Assembly: GCF_027579695.1 (NCBI RefSeq)
Contig: NC_083575.1
Coordinates: forward strand, 66,997,154-67,061,153
DNA from: Neoarius graeffei
Taxonomy: Eukaryota; Chordata; Actinopteri; Siluriformes; Ariidae
Length of the DNA: 64,000 nt
Direction of reading: 5' to 3'
Position numbers and translations under genes: made by a program. This document shows, piece after piece, positions 11,081 to 21,792 of the stretch. Position 1 is the first letter of the stretch; each line of letters starts with the position of its first letter. The notes beneath the pieces were generated by a model. That model searched no databases. It worked only from the letters and a program-made list of their open reading frames with translations, and was not told where the DNA came from.

Positions 11081-11151
<71 letters not shown>
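11081..11151. repeat. (GT)n microsatellite
   Basis: About 35 uninterrupted GT units, followed by a short T run. Confidence 0.95.
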
Positions 11152-11153
<2 letters not shown>

Positions 11154-11843
11154 TTTTTTTTAGGTCAGTAAACTGTATCCCTCTGGGATCCCTTCCTGTA
11201 TTTGACATTTGGAGAGAGAGAGAGGGAGAGGGAGGAGGTCTCAGCTTTGTATGCTGACTTAATAGACCATGCACTCTTTCTATACTGACTAAAAAGAGCT
11301 CTTTCATTAAATATTCAACAACCTTCTCCCTGGGAATCCCTGTCCTTCAGCAGTGTCATGGAAAATGACATTTTACTATAATTAGGTCTAAATAGTGAAT
11401 ATTTAATAAAATAGAGGGCCTTATTATAAGATGATGTCTGATGTGGTGTTACTGGAAAGCAATAAGAGCTCGAAAAACAACAAAGACTTTGATCAAGGAC
11501 TTGCTAATGAAATCCAGGATGTGATTAAACTGTATTCAAGTCCAGTCAGTGCGCTTCCTTATAGACGAGTCACATGACCTTCCCATGTGTTTTTTAGACA
11601 CTTCACACATGGTCCTCATATTTGTCACATGTCGTGCACATGCTTTTATTTTCATATTTGAAAATTTCCATGCACTTCATTTTACATATGTGATTATTGT
11701 CCCCAAGTGATTCATTTATTTTTTCAACATATTCGTTCTTCACAGGGCATATGGTTTTGTTTTTCTGATATGATTTTCTCACATAATCACTGTGAAATGG
11801 ATGGGATTTTCCATAAGGGCTTAATAAAGGTGTTAAATTAAAC
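11152..11843. other. No gene or recognised repeat
   Basis: Contains a short AG-rich tract at 11212-11232 and nothing else that I can name. Confidence 0.5.
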
Positions 11844-11855
11844 ATATTATAGTAG

Positions 11856-12910
11856 CGGGGCGGCACAGTGGTGTAGTAGTCAGGACTGTTGCCTCAATGC
11901 AAGAAGGTTCTGGGTTCAAGCCCAGTGGCCGACAGGGGCCTTTCTGTGCGGAGTTTGCATGTTCTCCCCGTGTCCGCGTGGGTTTCCTCCGGGTGCTCCG
12001 GTTTCCCCCACAGTCCAAAGACATGCAGGTTAGGTTAACTGATGGCTCTAAATTGACCGTAGGTGTGAATGTGAGTGTGAAAGGTTGTTTGTCTCTATGG
12101 CTACGTTTACATTACGTCGAATCAGCGGATCATCAGATTAACGTTCTTAAAACGATTCGCGTTTACACTAAAACCGTTAGCCGTGCACATAGCAACGCCA
12201 ATACGCGGATACGCTCGGCTCCGCAGGCATCCTGCGCTCCAAATCACTCCGCCCTGAACAGCGAGTGCCCTCTGGAGGGTGCGCACTCCGGCCCTGCGCA
12301 GCTCACACAGCGCGCGAGTGAAGTGCACAAGCCACGATTCGGGACTGAGCCGCTGTGTGTGTGATCCCAGCACATATCACTTACTACTTGCAAGTGGAAG
12401 GATGGCAAGCCTAAAGACAATCATAACTACACAATGGGCAGTATTTGCATCAGTATTTGCAGTATTTTCATACTTTTATACTCTTTAATGAAAGGTGATA
12501 CAAGGCGGAAGTCTGCGCCGTTTTTCAGCAGTCGCCTCACATGACCAACGCCAGCGAATCAGGAAGGTGGATGTCAGTGACGTTGTCCAATGAGACGCCA
12601 GCTAGAGCTCAGCACAGCGTATCCGCGTATTCTGAATGTTTACACAGCACCGGATCAGACACGATCTGGATTGAATACGTGGACGCTGGCGGATTCCCGT
12701 TTCCTGGCTTTTCCAGGGGGTTTAATGTAAACGGACAGTGCATCCGCGAAGAAAATGAGACAGATACGGTCTAATGTAAACGTAGCCTATGTGTCAGCCC
12801 TGCGATGACCTGGCGACTTGTCCAGAGTGTACCCCGCCTCTTGCCCATAGTCAGTTGGGATAGGCTCCAGCTTGCCTGCGACCCTGCACAGGATAAACGG
12901 TAATGGATGG
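11856..12910 (+). repeat. V-SINE with a nested DNA transposon
   Basis: A + strand SINE (tRNA-like head GGTGTAGTAG..., GGGTTCAAGCCC B box, V-SINE core, GATGG tail) is flanked by a perfect 12-bp duplication ATATTATAGTAG (11844-11855 and 12911-12922). It is split at 12099-12787 by a later insertion; joining the two sides restores the SINE sequence. Confidence 0.9.
12099..12787. mobile_element. Non-autonomous DNA transposon with 3-bp duplication (PIF/Harbinger-like)
   Basis: A 689-bp insert has perfect 16-bp terminal inverted repeats GGCTACGTTTACATTA and TAATGTAAACGTAGCC, with TAT on both sides (12096-12098, 12788-12790). A 3-bp duplication is typical of PIF/Harbinger, but no transposase remains, so the superfamily is an inference. 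It is GC-richer than its surroundings, with several CpG-rich stretches. Confidence 0.75.
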
Positions 12911-12922
12911 ATATTATAGTAG

Positions 12923-13166
12923 TGATATCACAAGCATTAAACACAGTTGTGGCAATACAACTAATATCAAAGTAAAAGTAAATAGCAGTTTGCTGTTGTC
13001 CAGCTCTGACTGGTTGGGATAAACCAATTGAATTGCCACAAGTGTCATCCTACCTGTCAGAGTGACTTACTTCACTGTAGTATCTGATGTAGTCAACACT
13101 TGGCTCATACAGACACACAACTGCTGCTTTGGTTTCTGACTGAATATTATTATTATTATTATTGTT
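12923..13166. other. No gene; short (TTA)n at 13147-13170
   Basis: Unassigned sequence ending in a small trinucleotide repeat. Confidence 0.5.
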
Positions 13167-13170
13167 ATTG

Positions 13171-13305
13171 GGGCGTCGTGGCTCAGGTGCCATACCATAA
13201 ATCCGGGGACCCGGGTTCGATTCTGACCCAAGGTCATTTCCCGATCCCTCCCTGTCTCTACACTGTCCTATCCAATAAAGGTGAAAAAAGCCCCCCCCAA
13301 AAAAA
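13171..13305 (+). repeat. tRNA-derived SINE
   Basis: Head with A-box-like GTGGCTCAGGTGCC and B-box-like GGTTCGATTC, then CCAATAAAGGTGAAAAAAGC at the 3' end. Pol III boxes and short length identify a SINE, not a tRNA gene (no cloverleaf, no terminator of a functional tRNA). Confidence 0.7.
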
Positions 13306-15460
13306 TCTAATTATTATATCTAATTGCACAAATTACAGGACTACAGTTTTGATGACATATTCTTGAGTTTTTGAAAGTTTGTGTGTATTGTTCGGTTAGT
13401 GCATACATATCAGCGGGTGGTGCTTTGCTTAGAGAGAGTCAGCTTAAACATAGCCCTGTGTAAGCCTGAGAAACAATTTTTTTCACCTCTACTGCCCCCG
13501 CTGTGTGTATGCAATGTATGTAATCCACTGAGTAAATAAGCACAGCTGAGCTTGCCAACTGAAATGACTCACTAGCTTAAACTCAAAACTTAATCTAAAT
13601 AAGCAAATCACGAGGACATCTGAGAAGTAAGGTGATACTGGAAAGTTTGTGGTAATCCTGAATGGGATTCAGAAAAGGTTCTTATAACTGGTGTTGTTGA
13701 TGCACATAGTTCATAAAGTGGGTTCAAACAGGATTCCCAATTTGGTCCAATATTTTTTGGATCTCGTGGGTTGGAACTGATTGTAACCTGTAACCAGCGC
13801 TTATACACCCCTATGGTTTACTATTACTCTAGAAGTATGGAAACAATTGAACAACCCTGGAGGTGTCATGCCATGATCAGGGCCAAAGGATGAAGAAGGA
13901 ACTAAAACAACGAGAGTCTCATTCTGAACAAAAGAGGAAACACAAGACAACCTCTGTTTGTTTCACTTGTCTGCAGTTCAATAGGTGAGGCCCAGGTTTG
14001 AGTGAAAATGCTTGGCCAAGCTTCTTTAACAAAGCTTGAAATAAATACTATGGAGGAATGATTTGTAATACGTAGGCAGAGAGAAGGAGAAAACGAACAA
14101 AAACTCAAGAGAAAAGCTTCTGCTTACGGGCCACTGGCTTTGAGACAGTTTAACAAATAGGAGCCAAAGAGGTCAGAGTTTATGAAAGGCCATTCATTGT
14201 CCCTTGAGCTTTTTCACACCAACAGATTTTGCTTGCTCACGATTCATCAATATTCCTACATACTACATACTATCGAGCACAGAATTAGAATTAGCATCTG
14301 TATGTAGCCTTCTGACTTTATGGTTTGTATCATTGAGTTTTACTGTGGATCTAAGATCTTGAGTGAAGTTTTATCAAAGACTTTTTTCCCAAGTACAAGA
14401 ACTGGTATGATGCAGGCTTGAGTAACCTGATTTCAGAGTTACTAATCATTTATGACAAAATCCAAACATTGCTAGAGGGATACTATATATATTTTTTCCC
14501 AGTAGATAAAAATTTACCAGGTAAAAGCATGCAGAGACAGATGAAATACCAGAACAGTTCCAAGAACAAGTTGCACTTTTACAGAAGGTGGGAGTCTTAT
14601 GCACATCATCGAAAACCATACCCTGAAGGAAGCTTAGCCTTGGGAATGGGGTGAAAGTGTCAGTTAAAAATAACTAAAACAGATCAGGGAATAAAGTTAA
14701 GTAAAAATCAGTCACCTCTTAAAAGGGTCCTGACTTGTCTTGCCCTGTTTCCTGAGGGCCCCCGTGTTAAAAGCACTTCACCTGCATAAGAACAAGATTT
14801 ATATCCAAACAGCTGCACCCCTATTTTCATGTCTCCAGCTGGTGAAAAAGGTAGCAGAGTTCATGAGCTCATTTACATTTTCTAAGGGATCTTGCACCTT
14901 GAACTCAGCACTTTGACTTGCATGAACTCACAGCTCTATGCTACGGAATGACATGTTTATCTCAGTCATGATGGGTGTAGAACATTTTGTACAAACGTGC
15001 TAGAACTCTACAAAGAACATGACTACTTTAAAAGCAGTGGATGAGCTGTCACATGTAACAATGTGCAAATGTGACCACATGGATAAATTTCAGGCATTAC
15101 GTTCTCCACCCTTCAAACAAACCATAATAGCCTTATAATAGTTAGTCATTAGGGCTTGATGATGTGATCCTGCTTCAAAGCAGAACATAGAGCTTAAATA
15201 TGTTTTATGTCCACTGGAATTTTGTATGGTGATCTTCACAAGACCGAACTCAAAAAGAATTTGAGAATCATGAGAGAAATTTAAGGTTTCTCGGTTTCTC
15301 TTTCCTGACTTGGCACTGCTGCGATGAAGTGCAGGAACACGTTTGCTTGGGCTTGTCCTTCATTATCATGCATTCTTGCTGTGTTGAACCTTAGAGCTAC
15401 TCTGAATAAAGCCTTCTGTGGAAAGGTGTGCATCATATAAACAAGGCAACCTGAGTTATT
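13306..15460. other. No gene seen in about 2.1 kb
   Basis: Apparently single-copy sequence. I find no exon with protein-like content and good splice sites. Confidence 0.45.
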
Positions 15461-15469
15461 CCTTCCAGA

Positions 15470-15600
15470 CTTTTTATCTCCAGTTACAGATTTCAGCTCC
15501 TCCTGCGGGATCCCCAGACATTCCCAAGCCAACAGTAAAATACAACTTCTCCAGCAGGTTCTAGGTCTTCCCTGGGGATCTCTATCCAACACATACCACA
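15470..15600 (-). pseudogene. 3' fragment of a Rex3-like LINE
   Basis: The minus strand reads GRPRTCWRS...ECLGIPQEEL, the C-terminal end of the Rex3/RTE protein found complete at 47493-49454 (GRPRTRWRD...ERLGIPLEEL). Only about 40 codons remain. Confidence 0.75.
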
Positions 15601-15602
15601 TA

Positions 15603-16470
15603 CACTCACCAGCCACTTTATTAGGAACACCCATAGACCTGCTGTTTTATGCAGTTCTTTAATCAGCCAATCCCTTGACAGCAGCACAATGCATAAAATC
15701 ATTCATCTCATCTCATTATCTCTAGCCGCTTTATCCTGTTCTACAGGGTCGCAGGCAAGCTGGAGCCTATCCCAGCTGACTATGGGTGAGAGGCGGGGTA
15801 CACCCTGAACAAGTCACCAGGTCATCACAGGGCTGACACATAGACACAGACAACCATTCACACTCACATTCACACCTACGGTCAATTTAGAGTCACCAGT
15901 TAACCTAACCTGCATGTCTTTGGACTGTGGGGGAAACCGGAGCACCCGGAGGAAACCCACGCGGACACGGGGAGAACATGCAAACTCCGCACAGAAAGGC
16001 TCTCGTCGGCCACGGGGCTCAAACCCGGACCTTCTTGTTGTGAGGCGACAGCACTACCCACTACACCACCGTGCCACCCACATAAAGTCATGCGGATACA
16101 AATCGAGAGCTTCAGTTAATGTTCACTTGAAACATCAGAATGGGAAAAATTGTGATCTCTGTGACTTTCAGTGTGATATGGGTCTTTGTGCCAGATGGAC
16201 CAGTTTGAGTATTTCAGAAAGAAACATTGACTGAGTGACAGTTCTGTGGGTGGAAACGCCTTGTTGATCAGAGAGTTCAGAGGAAAATGACTAGATTGGT
16301 TTGAACCGCCAAGAAGGATACAACAACTCATAGCAACTCTTTACAACTGCGGTGAGCAGAAAAGCATCTCAGCATACAACAGCAGAATATCACACTGGGC
16401 TCCACTCCTGCAGCCAAGAACAGGACTCTTAGAATCAAGAACAAGGTCCTATTAAAGTGGCTGGTGAGTT
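15603..16470. mobile_element. TA-flanked inverted-repeat DNA element split by a SINE
   Basis: Ends CACTCACCAGCCACTTTATT and ...AAAGTGGCTGGTGAGT are near inverted copies with TA outside (15601-15602, 16471-16472). Without the nested SINE it is about 480 bp. The family is common in fish; no transposase is visible, so its superfamily is left open. Confidence 0.65.
15703..16080 (-). repeat. V-SINE, full length, minus strand
   Basis: Tail of CTCAT units at the low end and tRNA-like head at 16070. The 11-bp duplication CATAAAATCAT (15692-15702) versus CATAAAGTCAT (16081-16091) has one mismatch. It inserted into the inverted-repeat element at 15603-16470. Confidence 0.9.
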
Positions 16471-16516
16471 TATTGTCTGAAACAGTCCATACCACTGGAC
16501 TGATCAGGCAGCCTAA

Positions 16517-16553
16517 TGCTTGTTTGTTTGTTTGTTTGTTTGTTTGTTTGTTT
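16517..16553. repeat. (TTTG)n microsatellite
   Basis: About nine TTTG units. Confidence 0.9.
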
Positions 16554-16689
16554 TTATAATCATCAGACAACACATGAAAATAACTGAACACGAAATGATT
16601 CCAAATAGAAAGAAACGTAACTACCCACTTATATGTTATCATACTGTGAGTGAAGTGTTACAAATTTGAGTTCAAAATCCAACCCTACA

Positions 16690-16866
16690 TTTGCGGCATG
16701 TTTACGACAGTGCCGTTAAGCGTAACCATAACGACTGTTTAAGACTCGCTTTCCGGTAAAAATGGCGACCTTCATAGGACGTGAGTGAATAGGTTTAGCT
16801 TATAGCTAAACTAGATATAGTCGTTTGATTGGCTGAGTGTATCTTTCTTTTTGTGACTTATGTTAG
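16690..16866 (+). promoter_or_regulatory. chchd1: Probable chchd1 promoter and 5' untranslated exon
   Basis: At 16748-16770 an ETS-like site (minus strand ACCGGAAA) lies next to a YY1-like site (AAAATGGCGACC). This pairing is typical at start sites of mitochondrial ribosomal protein genes. A strong donor (C|GTGAGT) follows at 16781 and an acceptor-like TTATGTTAG ends at 16866, so an 85-bp 5' UTR intron is likely. The ATG inside the YY1 site (16762) is not in frame with chchd1 under this splice. There is no TATA box. Confidence 0.55.
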
Positions 16867-16902
16867 TTGTTATTGTATATTAATTTTAAAAAATTAACGG
16901 CA

Positions 16903-17035
16903 ATGCAGAGTGGATGTGTGATTCAGGAAAAGGTGGCCAGGTTGTTGAGTAAAGAGCGTGGAAAGCCCGTCCTCAAACCCAACAAGCCTCTGGCTCTTAA
17001 AAACGAAGTCGCTAACCGCAAGCCGAAAAAAGGAG
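16903..17035 (+). CDS. chchd1: CHCHD1/MRPS37, exon 1 (codons 1-44 plus one base)
   Basis: Coiled-coil-helix-coiled-coil-helix protein 1 is a nuclear-encoded protein of the mitochondrial small ribosomal subunit (mS37). The three exons join to 117 aa; human CHCHD1 is 118 aa. This exon starts at ATG 16903 and contains KPVLKPNKPL, the family's signature N-terminal motif, preceded by VARLLSKERG. A stop lies upstream in frame, so 16903 is the first usable ATG. It ends at a GAG|GTAAG donor in phase 1. The basic, proline-containing N-terminus has no secretory signal. Confidence 0.93.
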
Positions 17036-17394
17036 GTAAGAATTTTTATTATTATTATTTGCTAGTACTTTTATTTGTTTATGCAGTGGTCTGAGAGTCC
17101 CCTGGGCCGTTTAAACTGATTTGGTGAATTTAATGGTTGCTGTAATCGTCGATATCAAATGCGCTGAACCATCAGTACAGCATCGATACCCAAATATTAC
17201 AAACATCATATTCTACTTAGCTTTTTTTTTTTCATTATTTCATTATAATACTGTTCAGTTATCTCCTCATTCGGAGTAAAGTCGGGATTGAACATTAACC
17301 AGCATTTTTGCAGGTTATTTTAACAGACAACTAAAAAAAAGTGATGACTAGGGAGGCACCAGTGCCAATTTTCTGTGTGTATTTTTTATATAGA
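17036..17394 (+). other. chchd1 intron 1, part free of repeats
   Basis: Intron 1 runs 17036-20783 and is mostly two transposons (17395-18372 and 18435-20039). This first part is unassigned. Confidence 0.6.
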
Positions 17395-18366
17395 ATTTAG
17401 AATTTTCTAGATTTCCGCATAAATATGACCTAAAACATCAGATTTTCACACAAGTCCTAAAAGTAGATAGAGAACCCAGTTAAACAAATGAGACAAAATA
17501 TTATACTTGGTCATTTATTTATTGAGAAAAATGATCCAATATTACATATCTGTGAGTGGCAAAAGTATGTGAACCTCTAGGATTAGCAGTTAATTTGAAG
17601 GTGAAATTAGAGTCAGGTGTTTTCAATCAGTGGGATGACAATCAGGTGTGAGTGGGCACCCTGTTTTATTTAAAGAACAGGGATCTATCAAAGTCTGATC
17701 TTCACAACACATGTTTGTGGAAGTGTGTTATAGCACGAACAAAGGAGATTTCTGAGGACCTCAGAAAAAGCGTTGTTGATGCTCATCAGGCTGGAAAAGG
17801 TTACAAAACCATCTCTAAAGAGTTTGGACTCCTCCAATCCACAGTCAGACAGATTGTGTACAAATGGAGGAAATTCAAGACCATTGTTACCCTCCCCAGG
17901 AGTGGTCAACCAACAAAGATCACTCCAAGAGCAAGGCGTGTAATAGTTGGCGAGGTCACAAAGGACCCCAGGGTAACTTCTAAGCAACTGAAGGTCTCTC
18001 TCACATTAACATTAACCAATGTTCATGAGTCCACCATCAGGAGAACACTGAACAACAATGGTGTGCATGGCAGGGTTGCAAGGAGAAAGCCACTGCTCTC
18101 CAAAAAGAACATTGCTGCTCGTCTGCAGTTTGCTAAAGATTGCAGTTATTGCTCCACAAGGGGGTCACACCAGATACTGAAACCAAAGGTTCACATACTT
18201 TTGCCACTCACAGATGTGTAATATTGGATCATTTTCCTCAATAAATAAATGACCAGGTATAATATTTTTGTCGCATTTGTTTAACTGGGTTCTCTTTATC
18301 TACTTTTAGGACTTGTGTGAAAATCTGATCATGTTTTAGGTCATATTTATGCAGAAATATATTTAA

Positions 18367-18372
<6 letters not shown>
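17395..18372 (+). mobile_element. Non-autonomous Tc1-like element (family B), copy 1, ends eroded
   Basis: Shares sequence with the better-preserved copy at 33594-34636. The left end is degraded (AATTTAGAATTTTCTAGATT) and the right inverted repeat stops where an AT microsatellite begins at 18373. It carries the N-terminal half of a Tc1 transposase and lacks the catalytic part. Confidence 0.8.
17652..18221 (+). pseudogene. Truncated Tc1 transposase (DNA-binding half only)
   Basis: 189 codons. The likely original start is near KEISEDLRKS. The frame has the paired-like HTH (GYKTISKEFG...STVRQIVYKW), a TLPRSG linker and RTLNNNGVHGRVARRKPLLS, then stops matching at FAKDCSYCSTRG, where an internal deletion joins it to the 3' end. 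No DDE catalytic Asp or Glu remains. The same junction is present at 33773-34342, so the deletion predates both copies. Confidence 0.85.

Positions 18373-18424
<52 letters not shown>
18373..18424. repeat. (AT)n microsatellite
   Basis: About 25 AT units between the eroded family B element and the TA target of the next Tc1. Confidence 0.95.
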
Positions 18425-18431
<7 letters not shown>

Positions 18432-18434
18432 TTA

Positions 18435-20039
18435 CAACCCCGATTCCAAAAAAAGTTGGGACAAAGTATAAATTGTAAATAAAAACAGAATACATTAATT
18501 TACAAATCTCAAAAACTGATATTGTATTCGCAATAGAACATAGACAACATATCAAATGTCGAAAGTGAGACATTTTGAAATTTCATGCCAAATATTGGCT
18601 CATTTGAAATTTCATGACAGCAACACATCTCAAAAAAGTTGGGACAGGGGCAATAAGAGGCTGGAAAAGTTAAAGGTACAAAAAAGGAACAGCTGGAGGA
18701 CCAAATTGCAACTCATTAGGTCAATTGGCAATAGGTCATTAACATGACTGGGTATAAAAAGAGCATCTTGGAGTGGCAGCGGCTCTCAGAAGTAAAGATG
18801 GGAAGAGGATCATCAATCCCCCTAATTCTGCACCGACAAATAGTGGAGCAATATCAGAAAGGAGTTCGACAGTGTAAAATTGCAAAGAGTTTGAACATAT
18901 CATCATCTACAGTGCATAATATCATCAAAAGATTCAGAGAATCTGGAAGAATCTCTGTGCGTAAGGGTCAAGGCCGGAAAACCATACTGGGTGCCCGTGA
19001 TCTTCGGGCCCTTAGACGGCACTGCATCACATACAGGCATGCTTCTGTATTGGAAATCACAAAATGGGCTCAGGAATATTTCCAGAGAACATTATCTGTG
19101 AACACAATTCACCGTGCCATCCGCCGTTGCCAGCTAAAACTCTATAGTTCGAAGAAGAAGCCGTATCTAAACACAATCCAGAAGCGCAGACGTCTTCTCT
19201 GGGCCAAGGCTCATTTAAAATGAACTGTGGCAAAGTGGAAAACTGTTCTGTGGTCAGACGAATCAAAATTTGAAGTTCTTTATGAAAATCAGGGGCGTCG
19301 TGTCATTCGGACTAAAGAGGAAAAGGACGACCCAAGTTGTTATCAGCGCTCAGTTCAGAAGCCTGCATCTCTGATGGTATGGGGTTGCGTTAGTGCATGT
19401 AGCATGGGCAGCTTACACATCTGGAAAGACACCATCAATGCTGAAAGGTATATCCAGGTTCTAGAGCAACATGTGCTCCCATCCAGACGACGTCTCTTTC
19501 AGGGAAGACCTTGCATTTTCCAACATGACAATGCCAAACCACATACTGCATCAATTACAGCATCATGGCTGCATAGAAGAAGGGTCCAGGTACTGAACTG
19601 GCCAGCCTGCAGTCCAGATCTTTCACCCACGGAAAACGTTTGGCGCATCATAAAACGGAAGATACGACAAAAAAGACCTAAGACAGTTGAGCAACTAGAA
19701 TCCTACATTAGACAAGAATGGGTTAACATTCCTATCCCTAAACTTGAGCAACTTGTCTCCTCAGTCCCCAGACGTTTACAGACTGTTGTAAAGAGAAAAG
19801 GGGATGTCTCACAGTGGTAAACATGGCCTTGTCCCAACTTTTTTGAGATGATGATGTCATGAAATTTAAAATCACCTAATTTTTCTCTTTAAATGATGCA
19901 TTTTCTCAGTGTAAACATTTGATATGTCATCATATGTTGTATTCTGAATACAATATGGAATTTTGAAACTTCCACATCATTGCATTCCGTTTTTATTTAC
20001 AATTTGCACTTTCTCCCAACTTTTTTGGAATCGGGGTTG
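18435..20039 (+). mobile_element. Tc1-like DNA transposon (family A), full length, copy 2
   Basis: The same 1605-bp length as copy 1 and the same ends (CAACCCCGATTCCAAAA / TTTTTTGGAATCGGGGTTG), flanked by TA (18433-18434, 20040-20041). It inserted beside an AT microsatellite in chchd1 intron 1, in the same orientation as the gene. Confidence 0.95.
18744..19820 (+). pseudogene. Tc1 transposase with a single nonsense codon
   Basis: The frame has the same length as the open copy at 6123-7199 (358 codons), but a TGA at 19221-19223 replaces the TGG (W) of HLKWTVAKW. Both halves are otherwise open. The DD34E residues are present: [13 protein letters not shown] and PTEN (I to T before E). One G-to-A change therefore separates it from an open frame. 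Confidence 0.9.
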
Positions 20040-20041
20040 TA

Positions 20042-20783
20042 GGTTCTTTTCCAATCAGATGTGCTAATTTCTTATCTAGTCCTTAGGTTGGAGACATCCC
20101 ATATGTAGCCATGAGGCATGAATGAGAACGATCATACTGGAAATCTTGTGACTTTTCCCCAAAGTGCATATCGTTGTCGTCATCATCCAGTGTCCGCAGC
20201 ACTGCTGGACAACAAGGGAGATCAGCATGAGCAGTGACACTCATCAGTACAAGGATTCAGGAAATCAATGATTTCTTTGATGTTTAGAGAAAGGATTCAA
20301 GTAAAACTGCAAGGAACCTACTGATGCCCTGTGATATTCAAGAGCATTTCTAGAATGCATGGGGTGTTCAGGGGAAAGTGTGTTCATTTTAAAGACTGGT
20401 ATGGGTCACCTTGCGGTTATGAATGTAAACCTTAACGATCGACTGATCAGATCTGATTTAAAAAAAAAAATAAAATTTTCAAATATGCTTGTCATATGAA
20501 CATTGCCTTAGTATAAAACCATATTCAATACTGATCTGATAATGACTTTCTCACAGTAACCCAGGGTGGTGTTCTTTGCATGCCATATGTACATAGGGGA
20601 AACGTCAAATACAGGGTTGCCGGAGGTCAGGGAATTTTTGAGCCCAACTGCACTTCAAAAACTCAAAAGAAATTTCATGTGCTTGATCCATGTTGACTGA
20701 TGAACATAAATTTTAGAAGATACTGTATGTTGCATTTTTTTTATATGTTTATTACACATTGCGCATGCTTATTGTTCTTGCAG
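20042..20783 (+). other. chchd1 intron 1, 3' part; no repeat named
   Basis: Ordinary intron sequence; it ends in the acceptor TTGTTCTTGCAG. Confidence 0.6.
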
Positions 20784-20902
20784 AGGCCTCCTGTGTGACA
20801 GAGATGGCATTAGTGATGGCCTGCTGGAAGCAGAATGACTTCAACACCAAACTCTGCTCTAACGAAATTGACGTGTTCTACAGATGTATACAGAAAGCGC
20901 AG
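20784..20902 (+). CDS. chchd1: CHCHD1/MRPS37, exon 2 (CHCH domain)
   Basis: 119 bp, phase 1 in and phase 0 out, giving residues 45-84. It holds the twin CX9C pattern: C-VTEMALVMA-C and C-SNEIDVFYR-C, the two helices of the CHCH fold that are disulfide-bonded in mitochondria by the MIA40 pathway. The sequence EASCVTEMALVMACWKQN closely follows human EATCITEMSVMMACWKQN (recalled). Donor GCAG|GTAAAC. Confidence 0.95.
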
Positions 20903-21423
20903 GTAAACTAATGCTGTCGGAAAATTCCTGAAAAACCCTGCATGCCGATTTAGGTCAGCAGCGTTCTGACATTCATTAAATATGCCGCAAAGGGAGACAT
21001 GGGAACGGGTAATTAGGAAGAGTGGCTAGTGTAATTTGTTTCCTGCTTTGGGAGGAGTCATAACAAACAGTGAAGTGAAACAAGCTAATGTTTCCTGCCT
21101 GTTCTTCAGTCTCTCTTCTTGTTGTGTCTCTGTCCATTTTGCCTAATCAATGTTCATGACCTGTTGTCTGTTTTGAATGATGATTCAGCAATGTCAGATC
21201 TTATAAAGCAGGTATAAGTTCACATTTTATGGTTAGAGACACTATAAGATCATTGAGCAAGGCTGTAAACCCTGCTCAGGTATATGCAATACTTTAAAAT
21301 GTATTCTACTGTATTTGTTCTCTTATGTATAACAGAACATATGGTAACTCGGATGCATAAGACTCAGATGTACTGACGACTTCTACATGGTGCTGACTTT
21401 GTTTCTAATTTAATCTCTTACAG
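20903..21423 (+). other. chchd1 intron 2
   Basis: Bounded by GTAAAC and CTCTTACAG; no repeat recognised. Confidence 0.8.
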
Positions 21424-21525
21424 GCAGAAGCACGCAACCAAATGAAGCAACAAACCCTTTCCCAGGGTGGACGGCTTTTACCAAAACAGGCCACCAAGCT
21501 GTTGAAGCGGTACCCCAATTTGTGA
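21424..21525 (+). CDS. chchd1: CHCHD1/MRPS37, exon 3 and stop
   Basis: 34 codons including TGA, phase 0 in. It encodes the C-terminal tail with GGRLLPKQATKLLKRYPNL, matching the family's LLPxKxxKLLxRxPN ending. An AATAAA polyA signal lies 262 bp downstream at 21787. Confidence 0.93.
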   Translation, partial: AEARNQMKQQTLSQGGRLLPKQATKLLKRYPNL

Positions 21526-21792
21526 GAGTCTGGCACTGGCAGTGATTTGTGAGCGAGTGACATGGGCATGAATCAACAACAACAACACCGGACTGATAGA
21601 GACATGGTTTTGGGTGTGGCCGTTAGACGCACACAGCTCATTTGCCACTTCAAAGCTGTTGGTCTTGTATTTAATCATATCGTCATCAGCAGCAGATCAT
21701 GGCAAAGCAAAGGAGCTGCTTTTATAAGATTGTGGATGCAGTTTAATATTTGAGTAGATCACTCTAATTCACCCTGTGAAAGCAGGAATAAA
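21526..21792 (+). terminator. chchd1: chchd1 3' UTR with AATAAA polyA signal at 21787-21792
   Basis: First AATAAA after the stop codon. Expected cleavage is about 10-30 bp beyond it. Confidence 0.6.

Noticed and set aside
16762-16780. MATFIG frame as coding exon 1 of chchd1
   Set aside because: Its donor leaves phase 1, while the acceptors before the KVARLLS region would need phase 0, so it does not join in frame.
18556-18747. 63-codon ORF just before the transposase, identical in sequence at 7196-7387
   Set aside because: It lies in the terminal repeat and 5' untranslated part of the same transposon family, so identity reflects shared element sequence and not selection on a protein.
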